This document shows positions 8,196 through 16,456 of a stretch of 39,886 bases of DNA, piece by piece. A program made the translations under genes and the position numbers. Below the pieces are notes generated by a model. It was not told where the DNA came from. It saw only the letters and a list, made by a program, of their open reading frames with translations, and did no database searches. How positions within the stretch are numbered: the stretch's first letter is position 1; each line of letters begins with the position of its first letter. The stretch is from Verrucomicrobiota bacterium (GTDB taxonomy: Bacteria; Verrucomicrobiota; Verrucomicrobiia; Chthoniobacterales; UBA10450), in contig QHOS01000028.1 in NCBI GenBank assembly GCA_003219415.1, positions 1 through 39,886 on the forward strand, in the 5' to 3' direction.

Positions 8196-9173
8196 ATGAA
8201 TTATACAAATCTTGGTAAGACGGGACTCAAGGTATCGCGAATCTGTCTGGGCTGCATGAGTTACGGACTCGAGGAGAGAAAGTGGGGTCTGAATGAGGAA
8301 CAAGGCCGGCCTTTCATTAAACGAGCGCTCGAGCTTGGCATTAACTTTTTTGACACAGCCAACATGTACGGGAATGGCAGGAGCGAAGAGGTTTTGGGCC
8401 GGGCGCTGCGCGATTTTGCGAAACGGGATGAGGCAGTCATCGCGACGAAAGTCTATTTCTCGATGCGTCCCGATGTGAACGGGCGCGGATTGTCCCGCAA
8501 AGCGATCATGACAGAGATCGACCACAGTTTGCGGCGACTAGGAACGGATTATGTCGATCTTTATCAGATCCACCGTTGGGATTACGATACGCCGATTGAA
8601 GAGACGCTAGAAGCCCTTCACGACGTGGTGAAATCAGGAAAGACGCGTTACATCGGAGCATCATCGATGTTTGCCTGGCAATTCTGCAAGGCGCTTTACC
8701 TTGCCGATCTCCACAGTGGAACGCGTTTTGTTTCGATGCAGCCGCATTACAACCTGCTGAACCGCGAAGAGGAACGAGAGATGTTACCTCTTTGCCTGGC
8801 GGAGGGTATTGGCGTGATGCCGTGGAGCCCGCTGGCACGCGGTCGCCTTGCTCGCGGCTGGGAAACGCAGTCGAGCACTACACGTGCTCAAACCGATGAG
8901 TACGGCAAAAAACTTTATTCTGGGACTGAGGAAGCGGACAAACCGGTCGTAGATCGCGTGGGAGAAATTGCCAAGGCGCGACGGATCCCTCGCGCGCAAA
9001 TCGCGCTGGCGTGGTTGCTTCACAAGCCTGCGGTAACGGCGCCGATTGTTGGCGCAACCAAACTTCACCATCTCGAAGAAGCAGTGGCAGCTCTGGACGT
9101 GAAACTATCCGACGCGGAAATCGAAGCGCTTGAGGCACCGTATGTGCCTCATAGCATTGCCGGATTCGAATGA
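8196..9173 (+). CDS. aldo/keto reductase, YajO-like
   Basis: 325 residues. It resembles E. coli YajO across its length: NLGKTGLKVSRICLGCMSYG at the start, DTANMYGNGRSEEVLGRALRDFA, QIHRWDYDTPIEETLEALHD, then REEEREMLPLC and PWSPLARGRL. The catalytic tetrad of aldo-keto reductases is complete: D53, Y58, K85 and H126. The enzyme should be a cytosolic NADPH-dependent reductase with a TIM-barrel fold. E. coli YajO has been linked to 1-deoxyxylulose 5-phosphate and ribulose 5-phosphate chemistry, but the natural substrate here is open. A strong Shine-Dalgarno (GGAGGT, 8181-8186) precedes the ATG. A foldback element ends 20 bp upstream. A cupin gene follows 36 bp downstream. Confidence 0.9.
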   Translation: MNYTNLGKTGLKVSRICLGCMSYGLEERKWGLNEEQGRPFIKRALELGINFFDTANMYGNGRSEEVLGRALRDFAKRDEAVIATKVYFSMRPDVNGRGLSRKAIMTEIDHSLRRLGTDYVDLYQIHRWDYDTPIEETLEALHDVVKSGKTRYIGASSMFAWQFCKALYLADLHSGTRFVSMQPHYNLLNREEEREMLPLCLAEGIGVMPWSPLARGRLARGWETQSSTTRAQTDEYGKKLYSGTEEADKPVVDRVGEIAKARRIPRAQIALAWLLHKPAVTAPIVGATKLHHLEEAVAALDVKLSDAEIEALEAPYVPHSIAGFE

Positions 9174-9209
9174 TCAAGATTTCGAGAGCGAACGTAGTAG
9201 AAGACGTCG

Positions 9210-9620
9210 ATGCTAGGTAACCTTTTGATTAACGCCAACCAAGTTAACCCTATGCTTCCTGATTGCATCGACTTCTTGATCAAACGATTTGAGAACCCGG
9301 ATGAGGTTCGCACTTTTGAAAAAGGACAGTTCGAACTTATCAAGATCGGCGGAATGACGATCGGTCGGGCGACATATGAGCCCGGCTGGAGATGGTCGCA
9401 ACACGTCGCGCCAGTTGCCGGGACTTCCCTTTGTCAGGTGGAGCACGTCGGTATGGTGATCTCGGGACAAGCTGCATGCGCGATGGAGGATGGAAGATCT
9501 TACATCATGAAGCCCGGAGACATCTTTTACATCGGTCCTGGGCACGATAGTTGGGTGGTGGGCGATCAACCTTATGTTTCGCTTCACTTTCTCGGAGCGG
9601 AAAAATACGCGCATGACTGA
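9210..9620 (+). CDS. small cupin-domain protein
   Basis: 136 residues with no signal peptide, so probably cytoplasmic. The cupin barrel spans about residues 45-130. Motif 1 is divergent: GWRWSQHVAPVAGTSLCQVE with H65, then H79. Motif 2 is PGDIFYIGPGHDSW, with H112. The HVAPVAGT pattern is often seen in small cupins annotated as conserved hypotheticals. An in-frame ATG at 9252 (MLPDCIDFL) is an alternative start that would remove 14 residues. It follows the aldo-keto reductase on the same strand and may be cotranscribed. No substrate can be named. Confidence 0.75.
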   Translation: MLGNLLINANQVNPMLPDCIDFLIKRFENPDEVRTFEKGQFELIKIGGMTIGRATYEPGWRWSQHVAPVAGTSLCQVEHVGMVISGQAACAMEDGRSYIMKPGDIFYIGPGHDSWVVGDQPYVSLHFLGAEKYAHD

Positions 9621-9681
9621 GAGGACTTCTCCCGTTTCGAAATCCACTGCACCGCACTTTACGCTGGCGAGCGTATGCGAG

Positions 9682-10842
9682 CTAAATCGCTTCGAGCGCG
9701 CTCTTCAAATCGTCGATTAAATCGCGGACATCTTCCACGCCCACCGAAAGCCTGATGAGCGAATCGGTAACGCCCAGTTCTTCGCGCCGCTCCTTCGGGA
9801 CCGACGCATGCGTCATGAGCGCGGGATGATTAACGAGGCTTTCTACACCTCCCAAACTTTCCGCCAAGGCAAAAAGGTGCGTATTTTCCAAAAAGCGCCT
9901 GGTGTCCGCGAGATCACCTTTCAAGATGATCGTTACAATTCCGCCAAAGCCGCGCATTTGCTGACGCGCCAGATCGTGATGCGGATGGGACTTTAGCCCC
10001 GGATAACGGACGGATTTTACCTCTCGCTGTTCCTCCAGCCAGCGCGCAATCTCAAGGGCGTTTGCGCAATGGCGCTCCATTCGGAGCGGCAACGTTTTTA
10101 AACTGCGCAGCACAAGAAAACTGTCGAACGCGCCGGCGATTGCGCCGACTGAGTTTTGCAGGAATGCAATTTGATCGCCGAGCTCCTTGTTGTCGCCGAC
10201 TACGACGACTCCGCCCACCAGATCGGAATGACCGTTCAAATACTTTGTCGCAGAATGCACCACGATGTCGAATCCGGTCTCAATCGGGCGTTGAATCCAC
10301 GGCGTCGCAAATGTGTTATCGCAAACTGAGATGATTTTGTGCTCCCGCGCGATCTTCGCGATTGCTTCAAGATCGATCAGCTTCAGCAGTGGATTGCTCG
10401 GCGTTTCGATCCAAACCATGCGCGTATTTGGTTTGATGGCGCGCTCCAGATCTTTCGCATCTGTCAGATCAACATAAGTAAAATCAAGGTTCGCCGATCG
10501 ACGGCGCACCTTATCGAACAACCTGAATGTGCCGCCGTAAAGATCGTCACTTGCAACGATATGCGACCCGCTCTCAAGCAGTTCAAGCACTGTCGCCATC
10601 GCGGCGAGGCCCGAGGCAAACGCGAAGCCACGCGTACCGCTTTCCAAATCGGCGATGCACTTTTCATAAGCCAGCCGGGTGGGATTGATCGAGCGCGCGT
10701 AATCGTAGCCTTTGTGCTTTCCCGGACTTTCCTGCACGTACGTCGATGTTGCATAAATCGGCGTCATCACCGCACCAGTGGAAGGGTCGGGCGCCTGCCC
10801 CGCGTGAATCGCACGTGTGGCGAATTCGAGTTGCTTTTTCAT
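9682..10842 (-). CDS. cystathionine gamma-lyase / gamma-synthase family PLP enzyme
   Basis: 386 residues of the Cys/Met metabolism PLP-dependent family. The PLP lysine is K200 in HSATKYLNGHSD; other family blocks are FATRAIHAGQAPDPSTGAV, YDYARSINPTR, FASGLAAMATVL, WIETPSNPLL and the C-terminal LIRLSVGVEDVRDLIDDL. The family contains MetB (gamma-synthase), MccB/CGL (gamma-lyase) and MetC-like lyases, and these cannot be separated safely by eye. The gene for a cystathionine beta-synthase lies directly upstream on the same strand. The pair would make the reverse transsulfuration route, homocysteine to cystathionine to cysteine, so the lyase reading is favoured. A hairpin repeat (10898-10991) sits between the two genes. 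Confidence 0.9.
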   Translation of the reverse strand: MKKQLEFATRAIHAGQAPDPSTGAVMTPIYATSTYVQESPGKHKGYDYARSINPTRLAYEKCIADLESGTRGFAFASGLAAMATVLELLESGSHIVASDDLYGGTFRLFDKVRRRSANLDFTYVDLTDAKDLERAIKPNTRMVWIETPSNPLLKLIDLEAIAKIAREHKIISVCDNTFATPWIQRPIETGFDIVVHSATKYLNGHSDLVGGVVVVGDNKELGDQIAFLQNSVGAIAGAFDSFLVLRSLKTLPLRMERHCANALEIARWLEEQREVKSVRYPGLKSHPHHDLARQQMRGFGGIVTIILKGDLADTRRFLENTHLFALAESLGGVESLVNHPALMTHASVPKERREELGVTDSLIRLSVGVEDVRDLIDDLKSALEAI

Positions 10843-10897
10843 ATCACTTTCATCTAACCACGGATGACGCGGATTTCGCGGATAAAATTTGGCACGC

Positions 10898-10991
10898 TGT
10901 CATTCTGAGCGGAGCGAAGAATCTCTGATCAGTTGTTCCGACAATCGTGAAGCGTCAAATCCAGAGATGTTTCGCTTCGCTCAACATGACA
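10898..10991. repeat. TGTCATTC-type palindromic intergenic repeat, copy 3
   Basis: The arms TGTCATTCTGAGCGGAGCGA and TTCGCTTCGCTCAACATGAC are nearly identical to those of copy 2 at 4029-4122, while the loop differs. It lies between cbs and the cystathionine gamma-lyase/synthase gene, both on the minus strand. In the transcript it would form a strong hairpin that could partly end transcription or stabilise the cbs message. No T-run follows, so it is not called a terminator. Confidence 0.85.
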
Positions 10992-11024
10992 AAAATGGCG
11001 GCGGTCATCCGCGCAAGCAGCGAT

Positions 11025-12440
11025 TCACTGCTTCGGCATGTGCAACCGCAAGTATGAGAGCAGATCGGAACGCGTGACCAGCCCGAGGAATTTGTCGTCT
11101 TCCATCACAATGGCCACGCGGCCGCGATCAAATACGTCCAAAAGATCCTTGATAGTCGCTTTGGGCGAGAGTGTTTCGAGCTTGGACGTCATCGCATTTT
11201 TGACCGGATCATTAAAGTGCAAGGGATCGCGGTGCACTTTCACAAGCACGTCGGATTCATCGATAATCCCAAGGGCGCGTCCATCTTGATCGACCACGGG
11301 AAGCTGCGAGACATCCGCTCCACGCATCCGCTTGAACGCGGTCAGCAACGTGTCCGTTGGTCCAATGGAAATTACCTCGCCGGCTTCGTAACGATGCGAG
11401 ATGAGGTCGCTCAAATCGCCATGCGGCGGACGATGAATGAACCCCTGCTCCGTCATCCAGAAATCGTCGAACATCTTGGAAAGATATTTGTTCCCGGTAT
11501 CGACCACAAAGCTGACGACACGCTTCGGTTTCGTCTGTTTACGGCAATAACGCAGCGCCCCGGCGACGAGTGTGCCCGTGGAAGATCCGCCGAAAATTCC
11601 TTCCTTGCGCAACAGCTCGCGCACCGTTGCAAAGCTTTCCGCGTCATCAATCTCAAATGCTTCGCTTACGAGCGACATATCGGCAATTTCAGGAATAAAA
11701 TCCTCGCCGATGCCTTCGACAGCCCAACTGCCTGCTTCGAGCAGCTTGCCCGACTTAACATATTCGAAAAGTATGGAACCCTTCGGGTCGGCCAAAACCA
11801 TTTCGATGCCGCGCCGCGGTTTAACGCGATTAAAAAATCGCCCGAGACCAGTCAGCGTCCCACCAGACCCGACGCCTACGACAACCGCATCGACATCGTG
11901 CCGCATTTGTTCCCAGATTTCCGGTCCTGTGGTGCGCTCGTGCGCCAAAGGATTTGCAGGATTCCCGAATTGATTCACATAGAACGCGCCCGGGATTTCC
12001 TCGGCAAGTCGCGCAGCCACATCCTGGTAATATTCAGGATGGCCGCGCGTCACGTCCGAACGGGTGATCCGCACTTCGGCGCCGAGCGCTTTCACATGCG
12101 AAATTTTTTCCTGCGACATTTTATCGGGAATTACGAGTAAGACACGGTAGCCTTTCGCGCCTGCAACTAGCGCAAGGCCCAAACCGGTGTTGCCTGCTGT
12201 GGCCTCAACAACCGTGCCGCCGGGCTGCAATTTCCCTTCGTCTTCCGCAGCTTCGATCATCGACAGCGCGATCCGATCCTTGATCGATCCGCCTGGATTT
12301 TGATTTTCAAGCTTGAGAAAAAGCTGACATGGACCCGTGTCGAGCTGCGTGACTTCTACCAACGGTGTGTCGCCAATCAGCGACAGAATTTGCGGCGGAC
12401 GTTTCGAATTGATGTGGGGAACGGTGGGAGTTTCGAGCAT
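11025..12440 (-). CDS. cbs: cystathionine beta-synthase with C-terminal CBS-domain pair
   Basis: 471 residues. Residues about 15-325 form the type-II PLP fold shared with cysteine synthase. The PLP lysine is K54 in NPGGSIKDRIAL, preceded by LIGDTPLVEV. The substrate loop is EATAGNTGLGLALVA and the phosphate-binding loop is VGSGGTLTGLG. EGIGEDFIPEI and FGGSSTGTLVAGAL are typical of CBS rather than CysK. Residues about 335-471 hold two CBS motifs (regulatory, adenosyl-ligand type), giving the eukaryote-like CBS layout without the heme region. It condenses homocysteine with serine to cystathionine. The neighbouring lyase gene supports this. AAGGA lies 7 bases before the ATG. A TlpA-like gene ends 9 bp upstream, so the three genes probably form one operon. 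Confidence 0.94.
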   Translation of the reverse strand: MLETPTVPHINSKRPPQILSLIGDTPLVEVTQLDTGPCQLFLKLENQNPGGSIKDRIALSMIEAAEDEGKLQPGGTVVEATAGNTGLGLALVAGAKGYRVLLVIPDKMSQEKISHVKALGAEVRITRSDVTRGHPEYYQDVAARLAEEIPGAFYVNQFGNPANPLAHERTTGPEIWEQMRHDVDAVVVGVGSGGTLTGLGRFFNRVKPRRGIEMVLADPKGSILFEYVKSGKLLEAGSWAVEGIGEDFIPEIADMSLVSEAFEIDDAESFATVRELLRKEGIFGGSSTGTLVAGALRYCRKQTKPKRVVSFVVDTGNKYLSKMFDDFWMTEQGFIHRPPHGDLSDLISHRYEAGEVISIGPTDTLLTAFKRMRGADVSQLPVVDQDGRALGIIDESDVLVKVHRDPLHFNDPVKNAMTSKLETLSPKATIKDLLDVFDRGRVAIVMEDDKFLGLVTRSDLLSYLRLHMPKQ

Positions 12441-12449
12441 TGCGAATCC

Positions 12450-12965
12450 TTAGGGGGAGCCTATTGCCGGTTCGCCTTTATGCGACCATTCCGATTTGCT
12501 GTCTTCGAGAAACTGCTGGAGCACAGGGAAACGGACCTCGCCGTAGTTCAATGCGTAGCGGAGATCGCCGCCTTTGTAAATCCAAGTCGTAGGAATCCAC
12601 GAAAGCGGCATCCCGGCGAATTGCTTGATTTTGCTGTCACCCTTGCGCGGCCCCGGATCAGCCAGGATCGTGACGTTCGGTTGGTCGGTAATTTGGAATT
12701 TCTGCAAGATCGCATGGCCGTCCTCGCCATCGTTCCAAATAGATACGAAATAGAATTTCACCTGCGGATTCTCTTTGGCCATTTTGAGCCAACCGCCGCT
12801 CTTCAATTCTGCCTGGCAATTGGAGCACCAAGGCGCCCAAAGATGCACGACGCTGAGATCGGGTGATTTGATCGCTTCGATAATTTTTTGCTCGGCGGGG
12901 GACTCAGCGCGGAGTGATGTGGCTGCGAGAAGTGTGGCGAAGATCAACAAGCGGAACAGCAACAT
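12450..12965 (-). CDS. exported TlpA-like thioredoxin-fold protein
   Basis: 171 residues from the ATG at 12965. Residues about 1-20 (MLLFRLLIFATLLAATSLRA) read as a Sec signal peptide ending in a good cleavage site. The mature part has a thioredoxin fold with the redox motif WAPWCSNC. A cis-Pro region, SWIPTTWIY, follows near residue 130. The protein is probably a periplasmic thiol-disulfide protein of the TlpA/ResA type. The frame extends 11 codons further to a TTG at 12998, but that extension would spoil the signal peptide. Its stop lies 9 bp before the cbs start on the same strand. A link between periplasmic redox and cysteine synthesis is suggested only by position. Confidence 0.83.
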   Translation of the reverse strand: MLLFRLLIFATLLAATSLRAESPAEQKIIEAIKSPDLSVVHLWAPWCSNCQAELKSGGWLKMAKENPQVKFYFVSIWNDGEDGHAILQKFQITDQPNVTILADPGPRKGDSKIKQFAGMPLSWIPTTWIYKGGDLRYALNYGEVRFPVLQQFLEDSKSEWSHKGEPAIGSP

Positions 12966-13024
12966 ATCGATGTTGAAAGATAGAGGGAAAACGCCCAACG
13001 CTCAACGTCCAACGCCAACATTCA

Positions 13025-13138
13025 ATGCAGCGCATTCGAGCGGAGCGAGGAACCCCACATTCGAAGCCAGGGTCACGCGAACTATTCTGCGTGAAGCAGC
13101 AGTGATCGGGTGAGGTCTTTCGCTTCACTCAGGATGAC
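13025..13138. repeat. degenerate TGTCATTC-type repeat
   Basis: The left arm (GCATTCGAGCGGAGCGAGGAA, starting near 13031) and the right arm (TCTTTCGCTTCACTCAGGATGAC, near 13116-13138) resemble the ends of the four better copies but are more diverged. It lies in the 320-bp gap between the TlpA-like gene and rpsA, which diverge. Just before it, at about 12991-13022, is a stretch of CAACGCTCAACGTCCAACGC words. Confidence 0.45.
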
Positions 13139-13202
13139 GCCTGCGGTATCCCTCGGCTGTCATTTGACCTGCGCGCGGAAAACGCATACTATGGCGTCCC
13201 GC

Positions 13203-13275
13203 TTCCGCGGCCCAGCTTCGCGGAAATCTTCCCCGAAGAAGTTCGGGGCTATCCCGAAAATTTCGGGAAAGGAGG
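13203..13275 (+). promoter_or_regulatory. rpsA leader: three tandem hairpins and Shine-Dalgarno
   Basis: Three consecutive stem-loops precede rpsA: TTCCGCG/CGCGGAA (13203-13225), CCCCGAA-GAAG-TTCGGGG (13231-13248), and TCCCGAAA/TTTCGGGA (13252-13268). The last abuts AAAGGAGG (13268-13275), the ribosome-binding site, which lies 13 nt from the ATG. E. coli rpsA also has a structured three-hairpin translation initiation region, which S1 itself controls, but without a strong Shine-Dalgarno. The similarity in form is seen here; a regulatory role is inferred. A TATAAT word at 13280-13285 is noted without weight. Confidence 0.6.
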
Positions 13276-13288
13276 CCCATATAATTTT

Positions 13289-15028
13289 ATGATTCACATG
13301 CAGGATGTAATGGCCAAGCCGATGCCTGACTTCCGGGAGGGAAGCATCGTCAAGGGACGCATTTTGGAAATTCGTCCGCGCGAAGTGTTGGTGGATGTCG
13401 GATACAAATCCGAGGGCGTCATTCCGTTGGCAGAATTTGATGATGTTGATTCCCTCGAGGTCGGCGACGAGGTGGAGGTGCTTCTAGAGCGGCTGGAAAA
13501 CGAAGAAGGCATGGTTGTTCTCTCGAAGGAGAAAGCCGCTTACCGACAAAATTGGAACAAGATCGTCGGTGTGTTCCAAGGTGACGGTCTCATCAAAGGC
13601 AAGGTGAAATCGGTGGTGAAAGGCGGCCTGATGGTGAACATCGGCGTTGAGGCATTTTTGCCGGCATCGCAAATCGATGTCGTTCCACCAAAGGATCTAC
13701 AGCAATTCGTCGGCAACACGTACGATTTCAAAATCGTTAAGCTCAATGACGATCGCAAAAACGTCGTGCTGAGCAGGCGCGAAGTAATCGAGAAGGAGCG
13801 AAGTGAAAAGCGCCAGAAATTCATGGAAGGCGTTAACGTGGGCGACCGCGTAACTGGCACTGTGAAAAACATCACTGACTTCGGCGCATTCATCGATCTC
13901 GATGGGATGGATGGGTTGTTGCACGTCACCGACATGACCTGGGGTCGGCTGGGGCATCCCAACGAGTTATTGAAGGTCGGGCAGCAGTTGGAAGTCATCG
14001 TGCTGGATATCAATAAGGAAAAGGAGCGCGTGTCGCTGGGGCTTAAACAAACTCAGAAGAATCCGTGGGACCAGATCGAGGAACGTTTCCCGGCAGGTCA
14101 GCGCATCAAGGGCAAGATCACCAATCTTGTTCCCTACGGCGCGTTTGTTGAGATCGAGGAGGGCGTGGAAGGACTAATCCATGTCTCCGAGCTTTCGTGG
14201 ACGAAGCGCATCATGCGTCCATCTGACATCCTCAGTGTTGGCCAGGAAGTGGAAGCTGTCGTGCTCGGCGTGAACAAAGAAGAACAGAAAATTTCATTGG
14301 GTCTTCGCCAGCTCGAGGCCAATCCGTGGGATGAAATCGAGAAGAAATTCACCATCGGGAGCCAGGTGAAAGGCAAGATTCGCAACATGACCGCGTATGG
14401 CGCGTTCGTGGAGCTAGAGGAAGGCATCGACGGAATGATTCACGTGTCCGATTTGAGTTGGACCCGCAAGATCAATCACCCCAGCGAAGTCTTTAAGAAA
14501 GGCGATGAAATTGAAGCCGTAGTCATCGACATCGACAAGGTAAACCAACGGATCAGCCTTGGAATCAAACAACTCACCGAAGATCCCTGGAAAACAATCG
14601 ATGAGAAATACAAGATCGGCGACCTTGTTAAAGGCAAGGTAACGAAGCTCGCCAGCTTTGGCGCGTTTGTGCAGCTGCAAGACGATATCGATGGCCTCGT
14701 GCACATCTCGCAATTGAGCGAAGATCACGTCGCGAAGGTAAAAGATGTGCTCAAAGTCGGTCAGGAAGTCGAAGCTCGCGTCATAAAAGTGGACAAAGTT
14801 GAGCGCCGCATTGGATTGTCGATCAAGGCGGCGAATTACACCGAGGAACAACTGCGCAAGGAAGCCGAAGCTCTCGACATTCTCCGCCCAGGCGAAGACA
14901 TGGTCGGCCTTGAGAAAGCATTCGCCGCAGCCGAACAGGAAGAATATCGTCCCGGCGAATCTAAGACCGCCGCAACGGAATCAAACGAATCCAAGCGCGA
15001 GTCGAAGAAAGACTCGAAGAAGAAATAG
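13289..15028 (+). CDS. rpsA: 30S ribosomal protein S1 (six S1 domains)
   Basis: 579 residues, near the usual length for six-domain S1. S1 motifs begin about residues 18, 103, 189, 274, 361 and 448. Examples are GSIVKGRILEIRPREVLVDV, GDRVTGTVKNITDFGAFIDL and GDLVKGKVTKLASFGAFVQL. Domains 3-6 show the canonical GAF-(I/V)-x-L and LIHVSELSW type cores, while the first two are more divergent, as expected for the ribosome-binding domains. The last 30 residues are charged and low in complexity, with a Ser/Lys-rich tail. S1 binds mRNA on the 30S subunit and helps initiation on structured or weak Shine-Dalgarno messages. The ATG at 13289 is preferred, but ATG at 13298 is possible. No partner gene is close enough to define an operon. 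Confidence 0.96.
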   Translation: MIHMQDVMAKPMPDFREGSIVKGRILEIRPREVLVDVGYKSEGVIPLAEFDDVDSLEVGDEVEVLLERLENEEGMVVLSKEKAAYRQNWNKIVGVFQGDGLIKGKVKSVVKGGLMVNIGVEAFLPASQIDVVPPKDLQQFVGNTYDFKIVKLNDDRKNVVLSRREVIEKERSEKRQKFMEGVNVGDRVTGTVKNITDFGAFIDLDGMDGLLHVTDMTWGRLGHPNELLKVGQQLEVIVLDINKEKERVSLGLKQTQKNPWDQIEERFPAGQRIKGKITNLVPYGAFVEIEEGVEGLIHVSELSWTKRIMRPSDILSVGQEVEAVVLGVNKEEQKISLGLRQLEANPWDEIEKKFTIGSQVKGKIRNMTAYGAFVELEEGIDGMIHVSDLSWTRKINHPSEVFKKGDEIEAVVIDIDKVNQRISLGIKQLTEDPWKTIDEKYKIGDLVKGKVTKLASFGAFVQLQDDIDGLVHISQLSEDHVAKVKDVLKVGQEVEARVIKVDKVERRIGLSIKAANYTEEQLRKEAEALDILRPGEDMVGLEKAFAAAEQEEYRPGESKTAATESNESKRESKKDSKKK

Positions 15029-15184
15029 AGTTCGGGAACTGTTCGTGTAAGAGAACAGCTTCAGGTCTGCGTCATAATCAAAGGCGCACAAGCGCTGTCA
15101 GACTCTAAGACGCAAGCGAGTCAGCTGAGACCAGAAGCGGCCAGCTCGACACGATGATCATGGCTGATTATAAATCGGCAGGCC

Positions 15185-15520
15185 ATGCCATTTAATTCTT
15201 CTCAATCCAAGCCGCGATTACGAATAATCGCGATCGTTTTAGCATTTGCGATTGCTGGCTGCGGAAGCTCCACCATCGTAGGCAAATGGCGCCTGATGGG
15301 AGGATCAAATGCAATCCTGTGGGAATTTTCGGCAAATGGTGCCGTCCTTATCGGGGACGTGCGCGGTCGGTACAAATTCGGTGACCAGGATCGAATCAAA
15401 ATCGAGACGCCATTCGCAACGACAGTTTACCAGATGACAATTTCCGGCGAGCGGATGACGCTGCAAGAGCCCGGCGGCTCCAAGCTCGAGTTTACTAGGA
15501 TAAGGGAAACGCAGCGCTGA
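15185..15520 (+). CDS. small putative lipoprotein
   Basis: 111 residues, not recognised as a named family. Residues 10-26 form a lipoprotein signal: basic start, hydrophobic core, then lipobox AIAGC with C26 as the probable lipidation site. The rest is beta-rich (GKWRLMGGSNAILWEFSANG, then IETPFATTVYQMTISG), the pattern seen in small lipocalin-like 'META/DUF'-type lipoproteins, but no assignment is made. It should sit in the envelope. It follows rpsA by 156 bp on the same strand and converges with surE, 37 bp away. The 15029-15184 gap holds only a short hairpin (CTGTTC/GAACAG, 15039-15058) and no gene. Confidence 0.65.
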   Translation: MPFNSSQSKPRLRIIAIVLAFAIAGCGSSTIVGKWRLMGGSNAILWEFSANGAVLIGDVRGRYKFGDQDRIKIETPFATTVYQMTISGERMTLQEPGGSKLEFTRIRETQR

Positions 15521-15557
15521 TCTGTGTTCCGGTAAAGCCTAGCGATTTCATCATCGG

Positions 15558-16379
15558 TTAGCTCTTTTCGTGCCGCGCTTTTTTGTTCATGCCGCGTCTG
15601 GATTTTTTGTTCCTTTGTGAGTTGCCTGATGTTCCGCTAGCGATTGGTGGCGTGTGATGGAGCGCCAGGGCACGGGTGAGACCTTTTTCGTCGGTGAGAT
15701 CAAGGCGCAGAGGAGTGATGGAAACCCAGTTGTGTTCGACTGCCCAGCGGTCGGTTCCTTCCTCTGCTCCTTCAAGGGGCGTAATAGTGAACCAGTAAAT
15801 TGGACGGCCCATTGGATCCTTGCTCGGGACCACTTTTCCGTCGTACTGCCGCACAGACTGGCGCGTCCAGCGAATGCCTCGTGGTTTTGGAGGCAAATTC
15901 ACGTTGACGAGCGACATCGCTTTTTCTTCAAGTAGCAACTCGAGCACCTTCGTTACGTATGGCTCAAGCGCAGAGAAATTCGGTTCCTGTTTATCACTGA
16001 ACTCTGTGCTGATGGCGATTCCGCGCAGGCCGAGTAAAGCTGCCTGTTTTGCCGCCGCGAGCGTTCCGGAGTGCCAGCAGGAGTTGCCGAGATTCAGACC
16101 AAGATTGATTCCCGACAGGACAACATCAGTATGCTGCCACTGATGGGTCCCAAGTGCGACGCAATCGGCGGGCGTGCCGTTTACCCTGTAAGCCTCGAAC
16201 TCGTCGAGCCGAATCCGTTTGTATCGCAGCGGCCGTGAAGCAGTAATAGCGTGGCCCATCGAAGATTGCTCGACGTCGGGTGCAACCATGCGCACTTCGC
16301 CAAAACGCGACGCGACTTTCGCGAGGGCCAGAATGCCGGGACTATAGATTCCATCGTCGTTCGAAATTAAAATTCGCAT
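15558..16379 (-). CDS. surE: 5'/3'-nucleotidase SurE
   Basis: 273 residues. SurE is a metal-dependent phosphatase of nucleoside monophosphates, linked to stationary-phase survival. The N-terminal MRILISNDDGIYSPGILAL is the family signature and carries the metal-binding Asp pair (D8, D9). Further signatures are VVAPDVEQSSMGHAIT-like (here MVAPDVEQSSMGHA), VNGTPADCVALG, VLSGINLGLNLG and SGTLAAAKQAALLG. The C-terminal 20 residues are basic and add to the usual length. The ATG start is unambiguous from the signature. It diverges from the lipid kinase gene with 77 bp between them. Confidence 0.96.
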   Translation of the reverse strand: MRILISNDDGIYSPGILALAKVASRFGEVRMVAPDVEQSSMGHAITASRPLRYKRIRLDEFEAYRVNGTPADCVALGTHQWQHTDVVLSGINLGLNLGNSCWHSGTLAAAKQAALLGLRGIAISTEFSDKQEPNFSALEPYVTKVLELLLEEKAMSLVNVNLPPKPRGIRWTRQSVRQYDGKVVPSKDPMGRPIYWFTITPLEGAEEGTDRWAVEHNWVSITPLRLDLTDEKGLTRALALHHTPPIASGTSGNSQRNKKSRRGMNKKARHEKS

Positions 16380-16456
16380 GTCTTTATTTTATGAAACGTG
16401 TGCCAGATTGTTTTTGGCCGAACCGTTCCAAGTAGTATCTACGATTGCGAAAGAGG

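Noticed and set aside
11217-12140. 307-codon plus-strand frame antisense to cbs
   Set aside because: It lies wholly antisense to a firm cbs gene and shows no recognisable domain; a GC-rich shadow frame.
15029-15184. Possible terminator or small gene after rpsA
   Set aside because: Only a 6-bp hairpin without T-run and a 13-codon frame were found; neither is convincing.
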